A stretch of 17,359 nt of DNA, from NCBI GenBank assembly GCA_046704785.1, contig JBJKRF010000104.1, positions 1-17,359 on the forward strand, given 5' to 3'. Below the pieces are notes generated by a model, which saw only the letters and a program-made list of their open reading frames with translations, made no database searches and had not been told where the DNA came from. A program made the translations under genes and the position numbers. The DNA is from JBJKRF01 sp046704785. Lineage in GTDB: Bacteria > Chloroflexota > Anaerolineae > Anaerolineales > Villigracilaceae. Below are positions 14,060 through 17,359 of the stretch, piece after piece. Numbering within the stretch: position 1 is the first letter of the stretch; each line of letters opens with the position of its first letter.

Positions 14060-15368
14060 TGACCCCGGCCTGCCCGGCGACCCGAACTGCCCGATCTGTC
14101 ACGGGGTGGGCTATGTGCGCCGCGAGCTGCCGGTGGGTCATCCTGATTTCGGGCGCGTGTCGGTGTGTGAGTGTCGCCGCAAAGAGGTAGCCGGGCAGGT
14201 GCGTGATCGCTTGTTTTCGATCAGCCACCTGAACGAGTTAAGCCACCTGACCTTCGATAGTTTCGACCCGCGCGGGCGCAAAGGGTTGGGAGAGTTGCAG
14301 GCGCAGTCCATCGGGTGGGCTTATAACCACGCCCGGCAGTACGCGCAGTCCTTGAACGGTTGGCTGTTGCTGCAAGGCAACTTCGGTTGCGGCAAGACGC
14401 ACCTGGCGGCAGCTATTGCGAACTTTGCGGTGCAGATGGGTGTGCCGACGCTCTTCCTGACCGTCCCAGACCTGCTGGATACGTTGCGCTTTTCCTACGA
14501 CAGCAGCGACACCACCTTCGAGCAGCGCTTCGATGAGATTCGCAACGCCCAGTTGCTGGTGTTGGACGATTTCGGCACACAAAACGCCACCGGCTGGGCG
14601 CAGGAAAAGCTGTTCCAGATCATCAACTATCGTTATATCAACCACCTGCCGTTGGTGGTGACCACCAACCTGGCGTTGGACGAGATCGAGGCGCGCATCC
14701 GTTCGCGGCTGCAAGACCCCGAACTGGTCACGCTGGTGCGCATCTCTGCTCCCGACTATCGCCGCCCCGTCGACGATATGGGCCATTCGGAGCTTTCATC
14801 GCTGGATTTGCTCTCGAAGCGTACCTTTGGTAATTTCATTGAGCGGCGCGACGAGGGGCTCGCCGCAGATGAACTCAAGTCGCTGGAGAAAGCGCTCAAA
14901 GCGGCCACCGCGTTCGCAGAAAAACCGAGGGGCTGGCTGCTCCTCACCGGAGCATACGGCTGTGGCAAAACGCACCTGGCAGCGGCCATTGCCAATTACC
15001 GCGCGCAATTGGGGGATCCACCTCTGTTCGTCATGGTACCAGACTTGCTGGACCATTTGCGGGCGGCCTTCAATCCCAGTTCGGGCACAACGTATGACCG
15101 CCGTTTCGACGAAGTGCGCACTGCGCCGCTGTTGATCCTGGACGACCTGGGATCGCAGTCTGCGACGCCCTGGGCCCGCGAGAAGCTCTACCAACTGTTG
15201 AACTACCGTTACAACGCCGAACTACCCACAGTGATCACTGTGGCCGCAGACATGCTCGACGAAGTGGACAAACGCGTGCGCACACGCATACTCGACGAGC
15301 GCATTTGCAACGTCGTGACCCTGTCTGTGCCGGCCTTCGTAGGGACGAAGAAGAAAACCCGAAAATAA
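13968..15368 (+). CDS. DnaC/DnaI-like helicase loader with two tandem AAA+ modules
   Basis: The 466-residue protein starts at a GTG preceded by a GGAAGGAAGAAGGA ribosome site. A zinc-finger-like region (C41, C44, C67, C69) matches DnaC-type loaders. Two copies of the ATPase module follow. The first has Walker A GNFGCGKT (137-144), Walker B LLVLDDFG (196-203) and a sensor-1 Asn in VVTTN (230-234). The second has Walker A GAYGCGKT (328-335), Walker B LLILDDLG (388-395) and VITVAAD, where the sensor-1 Asn is lost. Both keep arginine-finger-like ends (RIRSRL, RVRTRI). Known DnaC and DnaI proteins are about 245-310 residues with one module, so this is an internal duplication. The frame is continuous, so it is not two genes joined by an assembly error. 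Context (DnaB, DnaD) supports helicase loading. Confidence 0.9.
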   Translation: MAKSKIDETLKKITDATSNAKLKRSSNDHVDDPGLPGDPNCPICHGVGYVRRELPVGHPDFGRVSVCECRRKEVAGQVRDRLFSISHLNELSHLTFDSFDPRGRKGLGELQAQSIGWAYNHARQYAQSLNGWLLLQGNFGCGKTHLAAAIANFAVQMGVPTLFLTVPDLLDTLRFSYDSSDTTFEQRFDEIRNAQLLVLDDFGTQNATGWAQEKLFQIINYRYINHLPLVVTTNLALDEIEARIRSRLQDPELVTLVRISAPDYRRPVDDMGHSELSSLDLLSKRTFGNFIERRDEGLAADELKSLEKALKAATAFAEKPRGWLLLTGAYGCGKTHLAAAIANYRAQLGDPPLFVMVPDLLDHLRAAFNPSSGTTYDRRFDEVRTAPLLILDDLGSQSATPWAREKLYQLLNYRYNAELPTVITVAADMLDEVDKRVRTRILDERICNVVTLSVPAFVGTKKKTRK

Positions 15369-15414
15369 GGGGGCAGTCCTGGCCGGGATAAAAATCATCG
15401 TCGGTCATTACTTC

Positions 15415-15438
15415 TGAGATGGCCGTATGACCGTCTCA
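15415..15438 (+). terminator. Possible weak terminator after the loader gene
   Basis: TGAGATGG (15415-15422) pairs with CCGTCTCA (15431-15438), with one G-T wobble and an eight-base loop. TTTCATTCC follows, a poor T-run. The hairpin lies 47 bp past the loader stop and sits inside a larger pair of repeats (15387-15469). Confidence 0.4.
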
Positions 15439-15488
15439 TTTCATTCCTATCCTCTCGGCGATTTTTATCAAAATTATGACAAAAATCA

Positions 15489-15517
15489 TTGTTATTCAGG
15501 GCGCCTCATGCTAAAAT
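15489..15517 (+). promoter_or_regulatory. Promoter of the ZIP transporter gene
   Basis: TTGTTA (15489-15494) and TAAAAT (15512-15517) stand 17 bp apart, with TG at 15509-15510 giving an extended -10. Transcription would start near 15524, leaving a leader of about 49 bases that includes the AGGAGA ribosome site. Confidence 0.65.
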
Positions 15518-15572
15518 AGCGCAATTCGACCGGATTGGGCCGATTCGACTTTTTGCATAGGAGAAACCATCT

Positions 15573-16349
15573 ATGAGTTTTGTCCAGACGGTGTTACTTG
15601 GGGCAATCGCCGGATTTACAATTTATCTGGGGCTGCCTCTGGGCAGGGTCAAAGGGATGTCAGAGAAGATACGCTCGTTCCTCTCGATGATCTCGGCGGG
15701 CATTTTGCTATTTCTGTTCTTCGACATCTTTCACCAGCTTTCAGACCCCATCGAAACGGTGTTGACCCAGGCCAACTATTCACAATTCTTCGTCCTTATT
15801 GTCATTTTTATGGTCGGGTTCGGCGTAGGACTGATCGGTTTGGTCGCCTTCGAAGGACGCTTCATCCAGGCGCGTTCTGCGAACAGTCAGACTTTATCTC
15901 CCACACATTTGGCGTTGATGATCGCCATCGGCATCGGACTGCACAACTTCTCTGAAGGACTGGCTATCGGCCAATCAGCGGGGCGGGGCGAAATTGCTTT
16001 TGCAGCGCTGCTGATCGTCGGTTTTGGGCTGCACAACGCGACAGAAGGTTTTGGCATTGTCGGCCCGCTTGTCGGCAACGAGCGACCTTCGTGGGGCTTT
16101 CTGGGCCTGGCTGGCTTGATTGGTGGCGGCCCCACTTTTCTGGGAACGATGGTGGGGTATTACGTCGTCTCCAGTTCGATGTCGGTGCTCTTCCTATCCC
16201 TGGCGGCCGGCGCCCTGGTCTACATCATCGGCGAGATGTTCCGTATAAACTGGCGCACAGCAGTCAAGTCACCGGCAAGTTGGGGACTTTTCGCTGGTTT
16301 TGTATTTGCTTATCTGACAGACCTGGTGCTCACAATCGCGGGGGTTTGA
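15573..16349 (+). CDS. ZIP-family divalent metal transporter
   Basis: The 258-residue membrane protein has about eight hydrophobic segments and the two metal-site motifs of ZIP transporters: H124-N-F-S-E-G129 in helix 4 and H154-N-A-T-E-G159 in helix 5. An IFHQL segment (52-56) lies in helix 2. The family moves zinc, iron or related ions into the cytoplasm; the metal cannot be told from sequence. A His-rich cytoplasmic loop is absent: the loop at about 97-112 is short and polar. AGGAGA nine bases before the ATG supports the start. It has its own promoter and ends at a terminator shared with the convergent lipoprotein gene. Nothing recognisable as a Zur or MntR operator was found. Confidence 0.92.
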   Translation: MSFVQTVLLGAIAGFTIYLGLPLGRVKGMSEKIRSFLSMISAGILLFLFFDIFHQLSDPIETVLTQANYSQFFVLIVIFMVGFGVGLIGLVAFEGRFIQARSANSQTLSPTHLALMIAIGIGLHNFSEGLAIGQSAGRGEIAFAALLIVGFGLHNATEGFGIVGPLVGNERPSWGFLGLAGLIGGGPTFLGTMVGYYVVSSSMSVLFLSLAAGALVYIIGEMFRINWRTAVKSPASWGLFAGFVFAYLTDLVLTIAGV

Positions 16350-16364
16350 ACCCTGTTAAACCAT

Positions 16365-16399
16365 AAAGTGGCAGCCACCATGAGAGGGCTGCCACTTTT
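16365..16399. terminator. Bidirectional terminator between ZIP and lipoprotein genes
   Basis: AAAGTGGCAGCC (16365-16376) pairs perfectly with GGCTGCCACTTT (16387-16398) across a ten-base loop, with A/T tracts on both outer sides. It lies between two convergent genes (stops at 16349 and 16414) and suits both. Confidence 0.88.
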
Positions 16400-16413
16400 A
16401 CTTTCTCGATAAA

Positions 16414-17088
16414 TTATTTATAGGGTTTACTAACCACAAAATTGTCGAACAGAATATCGGCTCCGGCAGTATCGAATGTGCCGGCGATCAGACCAACGTC
16501 CCCATTGCTGAAGGAAGAGTCCTGGGCGCTGGCTGCCTTCTGCCCATTCACATACAACGTGAGTGCATCTCCAACGCAGTCAGCACGCAAGTGATTGGTG
16601 GCGGTCCCTTGTTTGACCGTGTCACTAGGCTGCAGGTTGTGGTCAGACGACGAAATGGTGGTCGGGTTGCCATCTTTCACCAAGACGATGCCAACGTAGC
16701 CATCGCTGGAGGCCAATAACTCGTAGAAATTGCTGGTATCCTGGTAACGACAAAGGATGCCAAAGTCGTTATTGTCCGGGCCGCCGTTCTTGGTCGCATC
16801 CACTTCGGTGCTGACATCACTTGGCAACGTGGTCAGGCCGGGGTTGGCCCAAAAGTCAAACTGGGTCTTATTGACCATAATACGATAGCTGTTGTTGTAG
16901 TAATCTGTGATACCGTCGGCATCATTTCTACTATCCCAACCGCTTGATGTATTGGAAAAGTCGTCCCGGAACAGGACATTGCTATTACTATTGCCTCCCT
17001 GACCGTTTGGCAAAAGATTCCCCCCAAACGAGCAGGCCAGGCTCGCAAACAAAAGCACGACGACGGCAAAAAATACAGGACGTTTCAT
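16414..17088 (-). CDS. Secreted lipoprotein with a concanavalin/LamG-like domain
   Basis: From the start chosen here the protein has 224 residues. It opens with a signal peptide (MKRPVFFAVVVLLFASLAC) whose C19 is the likely lipidated residue, although the lipobox (SLAC) is loose. A Gly/Asn-rich spacer follows, then a beta-rich domain beginning FRDDFSNTSSGWDS (about 40-53) and ending DILFDNFVVSKP. This resembles LamG/DUF1080-type jelly-roll domains that bind carbohydrate, but the ligand is unknown. The start at 17088 is supported by GAGGAG at good spacing and the signal peptide. An upstream extension of the frame to 17202 has neither. The gene converges on the ZIP gene; no functional link is evident. 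Confidence 0.85.
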   Translation of the reverse strand: MKRPVFFAVVVLLFASLACSFGGNLLPNGQGGNSNSNVLFRDDFSNTSSGWDSRNDADGITDYYNNSYRIMVNKTQFDFWANPGLTTLPSDVSTEVDATKNGGPDNNDFGILCRYQDTSNFYELLASSDGYVGIVLVKDGNPTTISSSDHNLQPSDTVKQGTATNHLRADCVGDALTLYVNGQKAASAQDSSFSNGDVGLIAGTFDTAGADILFDNFVVSKPYK

Positions 17089-17113
17089 TGGGCACTCTCC
17101 TCTGGGATTTAGA

Positions 17114-17119
17114 ATTATA
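17114..17119 (-). promoter_or_regulatory. -10 box of the lipoprotein gene
   Basis: A perfect TATAAT on the minus strand lies 25 bp before the chosen ATG at 17088. This places transcription start just upstream of the GAGGAG ribosome site. No convincing -35 is seen at 16-18 bp (TTGTTC lies 15 bp away). It also argues against a longer protein starting at 17202. Confidence 0.5.
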
Positions 17120-17280
17120 GTATAGAGCTTTTGGGAACAACGTTCAATGCCCCTTGCGTAGGATGAGTGATAGATAATAACGGTCGATGCACAATTTGTC
17201 ACGTCTCGCCGGGTTTCCTGGGGGCCCTATTTATTGGGCACGGTTCAGATGTGAGAAAAAGCACCTTTACAAATTAGAGA

Positions 17281-17350
17281 CAGGTAGCCACTGAACGGAT
17301 AAGATTAAGTTGTTGTACAAAACTTATCAGACAAGAGGCTACCTGCGATG
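17281..17350 (+). other. Hairpin before an ATG at the window edge; possible mobile-element end
   Basis: CAGGTAGCC (17281-17289) and GGCTACCTG (17337-17345) are perfect inverted copies. Inside them GATAAG (17298-17303) faces CTTATC (17323-17328). An AAGAGG ribosome-like site (17333-17338) overlaps the right arm. An ATG follows at 17348 and leads off the window (Met-Thr-Val-Tyr). The layout would fit the left end of an insertion sequence with its transposase start, or a structured leader of an ordinary gene. Too little is visible to decide. Confidence 0.35.
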
Positions 17351-17359
17351 ACAGTTTAT

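Noticed and set aside
15479..15494. Zur or Fur box before the ZIP gene
   Set aside because: The stretch is A+T-rich, but it lacks the dyad of any Zur, Fur or MntR consensus I know.
16414..17202. Lipoprotein frame starting at 17202
   Set aside because: The extra 38 residues put the signal peptide inside the protein, lack a ribosome site, and contain the TATAAT at 17114-17119.
1..17359. CRISPR array, tRNA or rRNA genes
   Set aside because: No regularly spaced direct repeats, cloverleaf-like segments or rRNA signature strings were seen in any intergenic stretch.

Overview
The window reads as chromosomal DNA of a Chloroflexi (Chloroflexota) bacterium, probably Anaerolineae-like. The grounds are an Rv3378c/Rv3377c-type diterpene gene pair of the kind known in Herpetosiphon, a DnaB-DnaD-helicase loader cluster, CydDC, a BFN-domain nuclease and a lipoprotein with a 'DDFSNTSSGW'-type start. 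The phylum is an inference; no rRNA or tRNA gene is present to test it.

Left part (1-5040, all genes on the minus strand). The most interesting block has four genes, in transcription order: an Rv3378c-like cis-prenyltransferase-fold diterpene synthase (4117-5040); a class II diterpene cyclase like Rv3377c and Haur_2145 (2338-3828); a membrane sensor histidine kinase (626-2341) whose ATG overlaps the cyclase stop codon; and a receiver-only response regulator (257-622). A strong terminator follows (123-154). Directly behind its T-run begins the 5' end of a group IIC intron that runs off the left edge (1-119). The pair should turn geranylgeranyl diphosphate into a bicyclic diterpenyl diphosphate and then a diterpene alcohol or conjugate, as in tuberculosinol (Mycobacterium tuberculosis) or kolavelool (Herpetosiphon) biosynthesis. 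Two features set it apart from the Mycobacterium system: coupling to a two-component system, and Asn in place of the catalytic Asp of Rv3378c.

Middle (5041-11079, minus strand). A 446-bp gene-free gap is followed by a sulfotransferase (5487-6380), a FemAB/GNAT-fold acyltransferase-like protein (6450-7502) and the cydC and cydD genes (7580-9313 and 9313-11031), which share one base. CydDC is a heterodimeric ABC exporter needed for cytochrome bd assembly. Whether the sulfotransferase and acyltransferase act on the diterpene is unknown.

Right part (11137-16349, plus strand). A BFN/DUF151 nuclease (11137-11823) is followed by a primosome cluster: dnaB (11978-13360), a DnaD-domain protein (13388-14059) and a DnaC/DnaI-like helicase loader with two tandem AAA+ modules (13968-15368). 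A ZIP-family metal transporter (15573-16349) then converges on a minus-strand lipoprotein gene (16414-17088) across a shared terminator. The last ~80 bases hold a hairpin in front of an ATG at the edge, possibly the end of a mobile element.

The diterpene cyclase region is visibly richer in A+T than cydDC (sample lines: 26/60 G+C at 3601-3660 against 39/60 at 9961-10020), which is compatible with horizontal acquisition.
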